The notes below the pieces were generated by a model. That model was not told where the DNA came from. It made no database searches and was given only the letters and a program-made list of their open reading frames with translations. DNA of 64,000 nucleotides from JAKAIY01 sp963809385 (GTDB lineage: Bacteria; Chloroflexota; Ktedonobacteria; Ktedonobacterales; JADMIN01). The translations under genes and the position numbers were made by a program. Positions 34,541 to 44,036 of the stretch are shown here, one piece after another. The stretch spans positions 310,001 to 374,000 of the forward strand of contig CAWEJL010000004.1 of NCBI GenBank assembly GCA_963809385.1. The letters are read 5' to 3'. Numbering within the stretch: the first letter of the stretch is position 1; every line of letters starts with the position of its first letter.

Positions 34541-35566
34541 TCATTTGGGCGCGCCGTAGGCGGGGGCAGGGGAGGCGCGGGTGGCGCCGTGAGGTCTGGA
34601 CGTGAGTGAGAGTGAGAGCGCGCCCGTATTGCCTGTATTGACCGGATCGCCCGTCACCAGTGGCCTGTTGATACGCCGCTCTGCTGGCTGCGTGGGATGC
34701 ATCCCGGACGCGGGCGCAGGGCTTTGCGAGACGCGCGTCTGGGGCGCTCCGGTCTTGCCCACCCCAGGGCTGACGGCGTCGAACAGCGGCGCCTCGCCCC
34801 AGAGCAGCGCGCCGAGCGCGGTATCGCCCGCGCCCAACCGGTCCGCGAAGAGCGCGCGGGCGGCGCGATGATCGGGGTCCAGATCCGTCGCCCGCCGCAG
34901 GAAGGGCTCCGCGTCGGCGTCGCGCCCCTCATCATGCGCGACGACGCCCGCGATCAGCAGCGGCTTCAGGCAGGAGGGCGCGTTGGTCAGCGTGCGCCGC
35001 GCCCAGGCCTCCGCGTCCTGGTCGCGCCCCGCCCGCCAGAGCGTCTCCACCAGCCCCACATGCGACTCCAGTCGCGTGCTGTCGGAGTTCTCAGCGATCA
35101 AGGTTTCCCATTCACGAATCGCATGCGTGAAGAGGTCGCCGCGCAGATACAGCCGCGCCAGCCCGACGCGCCCCGGCTGATAGGGCGGCTGGCCGAGCGC
35201 GGCGGCCATCTCACGGTAGGTCGCGCGTATCGTCGTATCCTCGGGACGGATGTCGCAAGCGCGGCGATACCACGCGAGCGCCGCCAGTTGATCGCCGTGC
35301 ATCTGGTGGACGATGGCGCGCGCGCAGCAGGCCCGCGCGTCCTCCGGGTCGCCCGTGAGCGCCCGGTCCAGCGCAGCGAGCGCCTCACGCGGCCTGCGCA
35401 GGGCAAGATAGATCTCCCCCAACACCCGCTGGACAGCGAGCGCGCGCGGGAAGAGCGTCGCGATTTCCTGGCAGCGTGGCAGGGCGCTCTCGGCGCGGCC
35501 AGCCGCAATCTCGGACTCGATGCCGCGAAGGCGATCGGTGAGTGAGATGTGCGCGGGTTGCCCCAT
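34541..35566 (-). CDS. TPR-repeat protein
   Basis: A 341-residue protein made of tetratricopeptide-like helices: RAESALPRCQEIATLFPRAL, VLGEIYLALRRPREALAALD, ARAIVHQMHGDQLAALAWYR, LVETLWRAGRDQDAEAWARR and AEPFLRRATDLDPDHRAARA. The tail is Thr/Pro/Ser-rich. ATG 35566 has AGGAGA upstream (spacing about 11). In the next frame after about 34605, Pro-rich text (TAPPAPPLPPP) runs without stop into the following ORF, so one large gene may have been split. The partner roadblock gene suggests a scaffolding role; that is inference. Confidence 0.75.
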   Translation of the reverse strand: MGQPAHISLTDRLRGIESEIAAGRAESALPRCQEIATLFPRALAVQRVLGEIYLALRRPREALAALDRALTGDPEDARACCARAIVHQMHGDQLAALAWYRRACDIRPEDTTIRATYREMAAALGQPPYQPGRVGLARLYLRGDLFTHAIREWETLIAENSDSTRLESHVGLVETLWRAGRDQDAEAWARRTLTNAPSCLKPLLIAGVVAHDEGRDADAEPFLRRATDLDPDHRAARALFADRLGAGDTALGALLWGEAPLFDAVSPGVGKTGAPQTRVSQSPAPASGMHPTQPAERRINRPLVTGDPVNTGNTGALSLSLTSRPHGATRASPAPAYGAPK

Positions 35567-36512
35567 GTCTTGTCGCTTCTCCTGGCTGCCCATCGGCGCG
35601 TCATGCGCGTGGCGTCCATCGGCGCGGTCCACCACAGGGAGCCGTCGCTAGACACCTAGCCCGCATCGCGCCTCACCCGCGCGGATGTCCTCGTATTCAT
35701 GGAAGAGGCGAATGCCGCGCCCGCATGAAAAACTCCGCTCGGTGTATGCGCGGAACGCGCCTGCGCGCTGCTATGAGGCATTATGCCGTCCTGTGTTCAA
35801 GGCGTCAAGCGAGACGACAAGCGGGCCGTCCCCTGGGAAACGCCATGGAGCCGGGGACTGATGTCGCGTACATGTCGCGCGCACACTCTCGCGCGCGTAA
35901 ACCTGATATGCTAGCCCGCTTGGGCTGGACAGTCCCGCTGAATTGCCCGCCCATCCGGGCCATGCTATACTCTCCGCAATGTTTGCGCGCTGCCAGTGAT
36001 GAGCGCCTAATCATTCCGGTCTCATTCGCTCATCAGTGGCGCCGAATCCATGACGCCGCGCTTACGTATGGCCTGGCTCACCACTGTCCCGGAAAGCCAG
36101 GCCATACGTGAGCGTTTGGGGCCATGCGCGGAGTTTGCGCAATCTGGCATGATTTGCGCGATCTACGCGATGACGCTTTCGATTCTCGGAGCGCGTCGCG
36201 CGACAGACACACCACGCGCCTGAGTCAGTGCGAATGTGGCATACCGCTATGGCCCTTGTGGATAGCTGTCGTTGAGCAGGCGATTCACACGACGTCATAG
36301 CGTTAAGTGGCGCACTCGCTCATCCCGACCGGTAGCGCTGGTTGCGCCGCCATGCCGTCCCGCGATGGTCTGTGCGCTTGTCCCGCCAGACGATCCCGCA
36401 ATCATTACCTACCATCACCTAACGGGCGATGACGCGCCGCCCCTCAACGGGCTGAGCGCCGCCGCCAGACTCTACCGCCGGGCGTCACCTGCGGACGCCG
36501 GGAGAATTTACC
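35567..36512. other. Gene-free interval with two hairpins
   Basis: About 945 bases with no supported gene. CCAGTGATGAGCG (35993-36005) and CGCTCATCAGTGG (36027-36039) form a stem with one mismatch. A perfect 15-bp stem follows at 36064-36109. I saw no tRNA, tmRNA or other RNA signature. The interval separates the minus-strand TPR gene from the plus-strand gene at 36513, so it must carry both promoters. Confidence 0.55.
36064..36109. repeat. Perfect 15-bp inverted repeat
   Basis: ACGTATGGCCTGGCT (36064-36078) and AGCCAGGCCATACGT (36095-36109) around a 16-base loop. It does not border a gene end, so it may be an operator or a mobile-element relic rather than a terminator. Confidence 0.75.
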
Positions 36513-37499
36513 ATGATGGCTGCCAATGGCCAGGGGGCCTCGCACATGTCCCAACAAAGCGTCAGTATCATTGACATTCTGCTCGCGTATGGCTCGCGAG
36601 GCGGCGCGGTCTACGCCGCCTATCGCCACCCGGATAACCCGCTACTGCTCACCCATATTCGCTGGCAAGGCCCCACCGGCGAGGTGATCGAGGCTCATCG
36701 CAGCCCCGACGATATGGCGATGGTGCGCGAGGAGCGCGAGGCCTGGGCCCAGGTGGCGCTACGCTCGACGACGCTGCGCCCTGATGCGGTCGGCCCGCAA
36801 GCCCCCTGGCTGCAGGCCCCGCTCGATCCGCGTGAGGCCTACGACCTCGCCCAGCGCGCCCAGCGCGCCCGCGAAGCCAGCATGCCTCCGTCCCAGCAGT
36901 CCTACGGCGGCGGCATCCCTTCCGGCGCGCCTTCGCGCTCCGGCATGTACTCGCCCGGCACCCCTCCAGGGCTCGCCGCGTCCAACGCGCCGATCTATCC
37001 CCCGCAGTCACACGGCCCATCGGGCGATGGGGGCCAGCCCTTCGAGAACTACGGGAGCTATAGCGGCGCGCCTTCAGCCATCCCGGAGGGCAGCCAGATC
37101 ACTGGCGCGTGGTCGCGCGACACATTCCGGACGCACGAGTCGCAACCCGATCATGAGATCATCGTCGTCGCCTGCATCGAAATCGAGATGCCCACGCTCA
37201 TGACCGACTCCCCGCAGGACTTCACCCGCGACTTCGCCCGCGATGTCGCGGTCAACTTCAACCGCGCCGCCCGCACCATTCCGCAGACCCGCGAGACGCG
37301 CGGCTGGATGCACGGCTCCCGCATGACCCTTGGCGCGCTGATGGCTCTGGGAACCGGCTCGCGCCCCGCCTCGCGCGTCGAGATGGAGCACGCAGCCGAC
37401 ACCCTGGCCACCGCCCTCGCTCAACGCACGCTACCCTACGTGCGTCTGCGCTTCGCCGACATGAACGAATGGGCGCAGGGCGTCCCCCTCCCGGAATAG
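36513..37499 (+). CDS. Hypothetical protein
   Basis: A 328-residue soluble protein that I do not recognise. Residues 10-60 look folded (IIDILLAYGSRGGAVYAAYR). Residues 105-200 are Pro/Ser/Gly-rich and disordered. Residues 205-328 form a second region (HEIIVVACIEIEMPTLM, FARDVAVNFNRAARTIPQTR, HAADTLATALAQRTLPYVRL). GGGAGA lies 8 bases upstream of ATG 36513. A WYL regulator gene starts 18 bases after the stop on the same strand, so they may be cotranscribed. Confidence 0.7.
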   Translation: MMAANGQGASHMSQQSVSIIDILLAYGSRGGAVYAAYRHPDNPLLLTHIRWQGPTGEVIEAHRSPDDMAMVREEREAWAQVALRSTTLRPDAVGPQAPWLQAPLDPREAYDLAQRAQRAREASMPPSQQSYGGGIPSGAPSRSGMYSPGTPPGLAASNAPIYPPQSHGPSGDGGQPFENYGSYSGAPSAIPEGSQITGAWSRDTFRTHESQPDHEIIVVACIEIEMPTLMTDSPQDFTRDFARDVAVNFNRAARTIPQTRETRGWMHGSRMTLGALMALGTGSRPASRVEMEHAADTLATALAQRTLPYVRLRFADMNEWAQGVPLPE

Positions 37500-37517
37500 C
37501 GGAAGACACGGCGCGCC

Positions 37518-38480
37518 ATGAGCCGGACTGATCGCATGCTGGCGATTGTGCTCGAGCTGCAGGCGCATCGCTGGCGGCGCGCCGAAGACCTGGCCCGCGT
37601 CCTGGAGACGAGCAAGCGCACCATCTACCGCGACCTGGAGGCCATGGGGCGCGCCGGCGTCCCGCTCATCTCAACTCCAGGTCGCGGCTATACCCTGGTC
37701 GAGGGCTACTTCCTGCCGCCCGTGAGCTTCACTGCCGACGAGGCGACAATCCTCTCGCTGGGCGCCGACGTCATGGCGCAGAGCTTCGACGCCCAGTATC
37801 GCGCCGCCGCTGAGAGCGCCGCCAGCAAAATCACCGCCGCCCTGCCGGAGCGCCTGCGGGTGGACGTGGCCGCGCTGCGCGAGCGCATCCTGGTGGGGCC
37901 AGAGGGCGAGGCGCTGCGACCAGAGGGGGCCGCGACGCTGCGCGCCCTGCGCGGCGCCGTGATCGCCTGCCAGCGCGTGCGGTTCCGCTATCACACCCGC
38001 TACCCCGCCAGCGGCGGTACCGGCGATGAGCCGCTCTGGCGCGAGGCCGACCCGTACGCGCTGATCCGCGTCCGTGGCGCGTGGTATCTCAACGCCTACT
38101 GCCACCTGCGCAAAGACCGGCGCAACTTCCGCCTGGAGCGCATCGAAGCGCTGGCCCTGCTCGACCAGCGCTTCACGCCGCCCGCCGCCCGCCCGCCGCG
38201 TCCCCCGAGGCCAGACGTAACGGAGGGCTTCGAGGCGCGCATTCTGTTCGACAGCGAGGCCGCGCGCTGGGCGCGCGAATCGCCCTCCTTCTTCACCATC
38301 GCCCAGGAAGACACGGCGGATGGTGGCCTGCTCGTCACGCTGCGCCTGCGCCAGGAAGATGCGATCACGCAGTGGCTGCTTGGCTGGGGGAGCCACGCCC
38401 GCGTGCTTGCGCCCGCCGCGCTGCGCCAGCGCATCGCCGCCGAGGCCGCCGCGCTGCTCAGGCTCTATCAGCCCGACTGA
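37518..38480 (+). CDS. WYL-domain transcriptional regulator
   Basis: A 320-residue regulator. The N-terminal HTH_11 domain is DRMLAIVLELQAHRWRRAED with the recognition region LETSKRTIYRDLEAM. A WYL domain occupies about 140-215, with DPYALIRVRGAWYLNAYCHL and RNFRLERIEAL, followed by a WCX-like C-terminal region. WYL domains sense nucleic-acid or nucleotide ligands, and many such proteins control DNA-repair or defence genes. Nothing adjacent identifies the regulon. Confidence 0.88.
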   Translation: MSRTDRMLAIVLELQAHRWRRAEDLARVLETSKRTIYRDLEAMGRAGVPLISTPGRGYTLVEGYFLPPVSFTADEATILSLGADVMAQSFDAQYRAAAESAASKITAALPERLRVDVAALRERILVGPEGEALRPEGAATLRALRGAVIACQRVRFRYHTRYPASGGTGDEPLWREADPYALIRVRGAWYLNAYCHLRKDRRNFRLERIEALALLDQRFTPPAARPPRPPRPDVTEGFEARILFDSEAARWARESPSFFTIAQEDTADGGLLVTLRLRQEDAITQWLLGWGSHARVLAPAALRQRIAAEAAALLRLYQPD

Positions 38481-38522
38481 GCCGGTATCCGCGATCTTCC
38501 TCAGAAGAACCTTGAGGCAGTT

Positions 38523-39068
38523 TCAAAAGTCCTCGGAAGGTTCCTCCATCTCACCTTCGGCCGCATCTAGCTCCAACTGACGGAGCGCCGCTTCCACGAA
38601 CGGGGCCGCCTCAGCCATCGAGATCATCGGATCACCTGGCCTTCGAAAGAGCGGACCAATATACCAGTCACCTGGCGTCATCTCATGAAGATCGTCCGCA
38701 GGACCAATCCGGCGGCGATAGCATGCAAGCGAGATCATTCCACCGTCAGGGGTGGGGCGAGAGCGCTCCCACCAGACCGTGGCGATGCGCAAGAGTTGGG
38801 CGCGTGACGGCACAGGCCAGCCGTAGGCTGTGGGGCCGAACAGCCGGTACAGGTAAAGGAATGCGCTCAGATCGAGCTCGTAGCAGTCGTCAATCTCGAA
38901 GACGATCTCGTACGGAGACGTCTGGCGCTCACCGGTCGTGGGCGACCGGTTCCGTTCGATGTCGATGCGAAACGAGCCATAGCGGGCAAGAGGGATGTGG
39001 CGATACTCTCCAAATCGTGCGATCCACGCCTCACGGTCCTCTAGAGGGGGGTAGTCCTCCCAGGTCAT
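38523..39068 (-). CDS. Hypothetical protein
   Basis: A 181-residue acidic protein from ATG 39068, which has GGAGG six bases upstream; the frame could be extended to 39137 but that start lacks an RBS. Recurring elements are WEDYPPLEDREAWIARFGEY, YELDLSAFLYLYRLFGP and ELDAAEGEMEEPSEDF. I recognise no family. It is convergent with the WYL regulator. Confidence 0.7.
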   Translation of the reverse strand: MTWEDYPPLEDREAWIARFGEYRHIPLARYGSFRIDIERNRSPTTGERQTSPYEIVFEIDDCYELDLSAFLYLYRLFGPTAYGWPVPSRAQLLRIATVWWERSRPTPDGGMISLACYRRRIGPADDLHEMTPGDWYIGPLFRRPGDPMISMAEAAPFVEAALRQLELDAAEGEMEEPSEDF

Positions 39069-39088
39069 CGAGCGCCTCCATTCATTAA

Positions 39089-39196
39089 CGATTGCCTCCT
39101 GCTGGACCACCTTGGGGAACGCCAGTTCACCCAGCACGCTATTGAGTGGCCCGACCGACTATATTGAGAGATGATTAGCGATTGCCTCCTGCTGGT
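39089..39196. repeat. Direct repeat pair, CGATTGCCTCCTGCTGG
   Basis: A perfect 17-base repeat at 39089-39105 and 39180-39196, within a 21-base match with one difference (TTAACG/TTAGCG before it). It lies at and upstream of the start of the hypothetical gene, in the gene-free interval 39069-39372. Confidence 0.75.
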
Positions 39197-39372
39197 ATAT
39201 CACAGTATTGAAGTCACCTCTAGCTCAATGAGTTTCGACCAATTTCCTCGTGGGCAAAAACTTGTTGCCATACTGTTGTCACAGCGTCACGCCATACTGA
39301 GGACATCAAGAGCGCACGGGCCAGTCTGGGCCAGCGGGGCGCTCAAGCAGACAGCCATCAGGAGGCGTTCAC

Positions 39373-39732
39373 ATGGCGCAAACACTGGTTCGTGAGGTGA
39401 ACATCGTTATCGTCCGCACCCCTGATCTCGCGGCGGCGCGCACGTTCTACGGCGACGTGTTGGGCCTCGCCGTCGAGCAGGAGACGCCCAACTTTCTCTT
39501 CGTTGGGCCGGTAGATGGGCAGGGCGCGTCGCTCGGCGTCGGTCTCGGTGAGGCCAGCGCGGCTGGCGCGGAGGTCTGGTGGCGCGTGGAGGATACGGAC
39601 GCGCTGCACGCCGCGCTCGTCGCCAAGGGCGTGCGGATCACGGCGGAGCCAAAGGATGAGCCGTTCGGGCGCGCGATCTCCTTCGCCGACCCGGCGGGCA
39701 ACATCCTGCACGCATTCCAGCCGCCGCGCTAG
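39373..39732 (+). CDS. VOC-family (glyoxalase-like) protein
   Basis: A 119-residue protein with one betaalphabetabetabeta repeat pair. It begins VNIVIVRTPDLAAARTFYGDVLGL, contains AEVWWRVEDTDALHAALVAKGVRI, and ends with ISFADPAGNILHAFQP, where an acidic metal ligand would be replaced by His. Metal-dependent lyases, dioxygenases and resistance proteins share this fold, so the reaction is unknown. AGGAGG lies 8 bases before the ATG. A strong stem-loop follows. Confidence 0.88.
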   Translation: MAQTLVREVNIVIVRTPDLAAARTFYGDVLGLAVEQETPNFLFVGPVDGQGASLGVGLGEASAAGAEVWWRVEDTDALHAALVAKGVRITAEPKDEPFGRAISFADPAGNILHAFQPPR

Positions 39733-39758
39733 CCCCGGCGCGCTCCATTTCACGATCC

Positions 39759-39793
39759 AGGCCCATCTCCAGCCCTCCGCCGGAGATGGGCCT
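39759..39793 (+). terminator. Stem-loop after the VOC gene
   Basis: Perfect 12-bp arms AGGCCCATCTCC (39759-39770) and GGAGATGGGCCT (39782-39793) with an 11-base loop, 27 bases after the stop. No T-run. The rest of the 39733-40049 interval shows no gene. Confidence 0.6.
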
Positions 39794-40049
39794 CAACATG
39801 TCTCCCGAAATGTTCCCCACATCCTTGCGCATCTGTGCGATAGTATGCACGTCGCGCGAAGGAGCGGGGCTACACCGCGCGAATGGCGGCTCCTATGCCG
39901 GAGCGCCCTGTGACCATATCCGGGCCATATTTGAGTCGTATTCCACGTCCACATCCGGGCCATACGCTGGTCAGGAACACTCTGCGCGGTAATCAGTCTC
40001 GGGAACCATGGAGCGCTCATGAGAGCGCGCGTGTAGGAGAGAATGCGCC

Positions 40050-41690
40050 ATGTCCCATCTGATTCCTTCTAGCCAGCAAAGCTCCGCGCTCGATCGCATC
40101 CTGCCCGCCTCCGACTTGCCGCTCTCAGGCCAGCCGCCGCAGGCGCCCAGCGATCCCGAGCCGCTGAGCAGTCCGCCGCTGGATGTTGAGGCGGCGCAGC
40201 GCGGCGAGCGGCTGCGCGTCCTGATCCTGGCCGCCGAGAGCACGCCTTACGTCAAATCGGGTGGTGTCGCCGACGTTATCGGCTCGCTCGCCCGCGCCCT
40301 GCGTCGCATGGGGCATGATGTTCGCGTCGTCCTACCGCGCTACGGCATCATTGACCCCACACGGTGGGACCTGCGCACCGTCGTCGAAGACATGCGCGTC
40401 CCGGTGGGTGATGGCGAGACGCGCGTGAACGCGCTGGAAGCGACGCGGCCCGATGGTGGGCATGTCTACTTCATTGACGCCCCCGCCTACTTCGACCGCG
40501 AGAATGGCACGATCGGCTATCCCGACGACGGCGAGCGCTTCATCCTTTTCAACCGCGCGGCGCTGGAGCTCACGCGCGCGATTAACTGGGCGCCCGACGT
40601 CATCCACTGCCACGACTGGTACGCCAGCATCACGCCCAACTGGCTCAAGACAACCTACCGCGACGACCCAACCCTCAAGTCCGCCGCCAGCGTGCTCACC
40701 ATTCACAACCTCCAGTACCACGGCATCTTCGGCTACCGCATCCTCGAAGTGGCCGGCATCGAGCAGAAGCCCTATCTCCAGCCCGAAGGCAGCCAGCGCG
40801 ACGCCGTAGACCTGCTGGGGCGCGGCATCGAGTACGCCGATCTGGTAAGCACTGTCAGCCCGCGCTACGCCGCCGAGATCCTCACCGAGGAGTACGGCGA
40901 GGGTCTGCACAAGCTGCTGCGCGCCCGCAAAGACCGCCTCTACGGCATCCTCAACGGCATAGACTCCGAACAGTTCGACCCCGCGACCGACAGCGTTATC
41001 GAAGCCCCCTTCGACGCCTTCTCCATCGAGCGCCGCGCCGTCAACAAGCGCGCCCTGCAGCGCCGCTACTCCCTGCCGGTGGATGACAACGCCCCGCTGA
41101 TCGCCATCATCTCGCGCTTCAACCAGGCCAAGGGCTTCGAGTTGCTCGACCTGACCTTCACCCCAATCCTGGAGCAGGGCGCGCAAATCGTCGCCCAGGG
41201 CGCCGGGGAGCCGCGCTATGAGAAGATGATGCAGCGGCTCTCCGCGCGCTATCCGCGCCAGTTCAACTTCCAGCGGACGTTCAGCGTCGAGTTGAGCCAG
41301 CGTATCCTCGCCGGCGCCGACATGCTGCTGATGCCCTCGCTCGTCGAGCCGTGCGGCGTCACCCAAATGCAGGCCATGCGCTACGGCTGCATCCCCATCG
41401 TGCGCCGCGTCGGCGGCCTGGCGGACACCGTGCGCGAGCTCAACCCGACCGGCGACGGTGGCAGAGGAACTGGCAACGGCTTCTGCTTCACCTCATGGAG
41501 TCCCTTCCACCTCTTCGCCGCCGTCACCCGCGCGCTGGAGGCCTACCGCTTCCGCCCGCAGTGGCGCGACCTCATGCAGCGGGCGATGCTCGCCGACCAC
41601 TCCTGGGACGCCTCCGCCGAGCAGTACATCGCCCTCTACCGCCGCGCCGTCGAGCTGCGCCGCCTTTCCGCCGCCCGCGCGGGCGCATAG
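40050..41690 (+). CDS. glgA: Glycogen/starch synthase (GT5)
   Basis: A 546-residue ADP-glucose-dependent glucosyltransferase that extends alpha-1,4-glucan. After a 50-residue polar extension comes LRVLILAAESTPYVKSGGVADVIGSL, with the KxGG motif that binds ADP-glucose. VIHCHDWYASITPNWL and TIHNLQYHGIFGY are GT5 motifs. The second Rossmann domain has LIAIISRFNQAKGFELL, FSVELSQRILAGADMLLMPS and the catalytic-loop VEPCGVTQMQAMRYGCIPIV. TAGGAGAG precedes ATG 40050. No glgB or glgC is adjacent. Confidence 0.93.
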   Translation: MSHLIPSSQQSSALDRILPASDLPLSGQPPQAPSDPEPLSSPPLDVEAAQRGERLRVLILAAESTPYVKSGGVADVIGSLARALRRMGHDVRVVLPRYGIIDPTRWDLRTVVEDMRVPVGDGETRVNALEATRPDGGHVYFIDAPAYFDRENGTIGYPDDGERFILFNRAALELTRAINWAPDVIHCHDWYASITPNWLKTTYRDDPTLKSAASVLTIHNLQYHGIFGYRILEVAGIEQKPYLQPEGSQRDAVDLLGRGIEYADLVSTVSPRYAAEILTEEYGEGLHKLLRARKDRLYGILNGIDSEQFDPATDSVIEAPFDAFSIERRAVNKRALQRRYSLPVDDNAPLIAIISRFNQAKGFELLDLTFTPILEQGAQIVAQGAGEPRYEKMMQRLSARYPRQFNFQRTFSVELSQRILAGADMLLMPSLVEPCGVTQMQAMRYGCIPIVRRVGGLADTVRELNPTGDGGRGTGNGFCFTSWSPFHLFAAVTRALEAYRFRPQWRDLMQRAMLADHSWDASAEQYIALYRRAVELRRLSAARAGA

Positions 41691-41912
41691 GCGCCGAAGC
41701 CGCGGGGATCGTGACGCGCCTGTGTGGATGGCGCGGGCGAATGTGACGTCTTGTGGAACCCAGACGGGTACGCTCACATTTGGCTGGTAGGAGCAACCCA
41801 CTGGAGACCGACTACGGACGCTGGCTCCAGCATGTGTCGCAAGGATGCGGGCAGCGCAGTGTCAGCCGGCGCGCGGATTGCGCCGCGCGTCAGGCCGCCA
41901 AGGAGGCATGCC

Positions 41913-42968
41913 ATGTCCTGGCGTCGTTTCGCAATCACCCTGATCGCGCTGCTCACCGCCGTGGTGAGCTTAGTTGGCGTGACGGATCTCGCCCACGCCT
42001 CACCACAGGCCACGTTTGGCCCACCCAAGGAAGGGACCAAGGTTACATTAGCGGACACGAGCATTGATGGGCCCGCCATCATGCGAACGTATAGCCCGGC
42101 GACGGTCCTGGCCTGGACCGGCACGGACGCGGCCCACCACCTCAACCTGATGACCAGTAGTGACGGGCTGCATTATGGAAACAAAGTCATACTGCCCGAG
42201 ATGTCGCTCTGGCGTCCGGCCATCGCCTTCATAGACACAGGCCGGGGCTCGCCATACTACACCATCCTGCTGGCATGGACGGGGACTGATAAGGCCCACA
42301 CCCTTAACCTTGAGTTCATCAAGATGCCGGGGTATCAGGTCACTCAGAAGATCACCTTCTGGGGCGAGACGAGCTTTACCGCTCCAGCGCTCGCCTCCGT
42401 CAACTATGACACTACCTCTGACGTCTACCTCGCCTGGGCCGGAACCGATACGGCGCACACGCTCAACGTGATCCGTCGCGCGACCAATCCGGTGGCGCAG
42501 ACGAAGTACATCTTGTGGGGCTGGAGCAGCATCTCACGTCCGAACCTCTCCACCGATCAGTCGCCCGGTAGCACGATCGAGGCGATCATGTCCTGGACGG
42601 GGACGAACAACCGGATCTACTTCGCTAGCACCACGGATAAGATCCACTGGAGCATGCCCAGCGCATCGCCTCTGGCCTACATGAGCGCCTGGGCGCCCAG
42701 CATGATCGCCTTCCATGCGACCACGCTGCCTACCCACTGGCTCGCCTGGACGGGCAGCGGCACGACCGCCACGAAGAACATCACGGTGCAGTACACCCAG
42801 AACTACCCAAGCTGGAGTGACACGGGCTCCAAGACTACCCTCGCGGAGACAGCGATCTCCAGCCCCGCGCTGGCCTACAATGGCGATGGGACCACGAGCA
42901 CGGTGTTGCTCGCCTGGGCCGGTACCGACACGTACCACCACCTGAACGTGGCCGCCATCACCGCCTAA
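41913..42968 (+). CDS. Secreted protein with repeated propeller-like blades
   Basis: A 351-residue protein beginning at ATG 41913, six bases after AGGAGG. A Sec signal peptide (FAITLIALLTAVVSLVG, cleavage near AHA) is followed by about six repeats of around 55-60 residues, each with a core LAWTGTDxxHxLN: AWTGTDAAHHLNL, AWTGTDKAHTLNL, AWAGTDTAHTLNV, SWTGTNNRIYFAS, AWTGSGTTATKNI and AWAGTDTYHHLNV. The regular spacing suggests a beta-propeller in which the last repeat matches the first, as in ring closure. I know no named family for this motif. A strong hairpin follows. Confidence 0.78.
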   Translation: MSWRRFAITLIALLTAVVSLVGVTDLAHASPQATFGPPKEGTKVTLADTSIDGPAIMRTYSPATVLAWTGTDAAHHLNLMTSSDGLHYGNKVILPEMSLWRPAIAFIDTGRGSPYYTILLAWTGTDKAHTLNLEFIKMPGYQVTQKITFWGETSFTAPALASVNYDTTSDVYLAWAGTDTAHTLNVIRRATNPVAQTKYILWGWSSISRPNLSTDQSPGSTIEAIMSWTGTNNRIYFASTTDKIHWSMPSASPLAYMSAWAPSMIAFHATTLPTHWLAWTGSGTTATKNITVQYTQNYPSWSDTGSKTTLAETAISSPALAYNGDGTTSTVLLAWAGTDTYHHLNVAAITA

Positions 42969-42981
42969 CAGTCGTCTCTAC

Positions 42982-43026
42982 CTGGCCCGATGCGCCACCT
43001 GCATGGATGGCGGCGCATCGGGCCAG
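42982..43026 (+). terminator. Stem-loop after the secreted propeller gene
   Basis: Perfect 15-bp arms CTGGCCCGATGCGCC (42982-42996) and GGCGCATCGGGCCAG (43012-43026), 13 bases after the stop codon. No T-run follows, so confidence rests on position and stem length. Confidence 0.65.
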
Positions 43027-43209
43027 TCGCATCCGCGCCCGGAGGCGGGCGGCTCCACGCCGCTCGCATTGATCCTTCTTCCTCTCAATCCCACCTGGCA
43101 AGCGCATTGACGCTGTGGCCCGCCACGCCATATCCTGAAGCTACACGAGAATCGCCTGGCGCGGCGAGGCGCGGTGGCGCGGCTGTGGCAGAGAAGGGCG
43201 GCAGGGAAC

Positions 43210-44036
43210 ATGGCGGACGCTCCGGTTTCGGTCTTCATCAGCTACTCGCGTAAGGATAGCGCGTTCGTTGACCGCCTGGAGGCCGACCTGCGCGCCTACG
43301 GCTTCGACACCTGGGTAGACCGCCAGCACCTGGAGGGCGGCGCCGATTGGGCGCGCGTCATCGAGCAGCGCATCCTGGACCACGAAGCGTTCATCGTCGC
43401 CCTCTCGCCCGACGCCATCAGTCTCTGACTGGGTGCTGCGAGAAATCATGTTCGCCCAGAGTACGGGCGGCATATCATTCCCATCATCGTAAGGCCTCGT
43501 CGAGCGTGCGCCGATCAGATTATCAACCTCCACCGCATTGATTTCAGCGTCAGCTACAGCCGATCGACCTGCAAGAGTTGCGCATCGTCCCTGCTCAAAA
43601 CGCGCGTACCTGCCGCCAATACCCAAACCCGCACAAGCGCCGCAGCCGCTGCTGGCTCCCGATATCAGCGACCCCCTCAAGGGCTTGGTGGAGATTCCTC
43701 CAGCGCCGCCCCCGCCCAATCCTGACCTCAACGCTATACCTACATGCAGGCCCAGTCCGCGCTCTGCCCACGGCTCACTCGACCTCGCCGAGGCGCTGTT
43801 ACGTCAGGTTGTCGAAATAGACAAGAACTTCGGCAATGGCCTGGCGACAGAGGAACTCGACCGCGTGCGCAAGCAACTCGAACCAACCCAGATTGAGCGA
43901 CCTGCGCCGAATGGCTGATGAGGCGCATGCGCGCGGCACCTGGAGGCAGGAAATTGGAGCCCTACGCGCCTTGGTGAACGCCTATCGCAGTGACCCGGTC
44001 GCGGGCGATCGACCTGCCATTGCGAAGGCGCCATAG
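43210..44036 (+). pseudogene. Decayed TIR-domain gene
   Basis: From ATG 43210 the frame reads a clear TIR domain: VSVFISYSRKDSAFVDRLEA, FDTWVDRQHLEGGADWARVI and AFIVALSPDAIS. It hits TGA at 43426-43428. In the next frame SDWVLREIMFAQ continues (43424-43459), then EYGRHIIPIIV and NLHRIDFS resume in the first frame. Further on, another shift near 43900 is needed to join DLAEALLRQVVEIDKNFGNG with RRMADEAHARGTWRQEIGAL, a TPR-like region. The fragments therefore form one TIR plus helical-repeat protein with at least three frameshifts. Confidence 0.8.

Noticed and set aside
35567..36512. Structured RNA in the long interval
   Set aside because: Hairpins are present but no T-loop, RNase P, tmRNA or riboswitch signature could be recognised.
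43420..43430. TGA in the TIR gene as a selenocysteine codon
   Set aside because: The sequence after TGA fits the TIR domain only in another frame, so it is a frameshift, not recoding.
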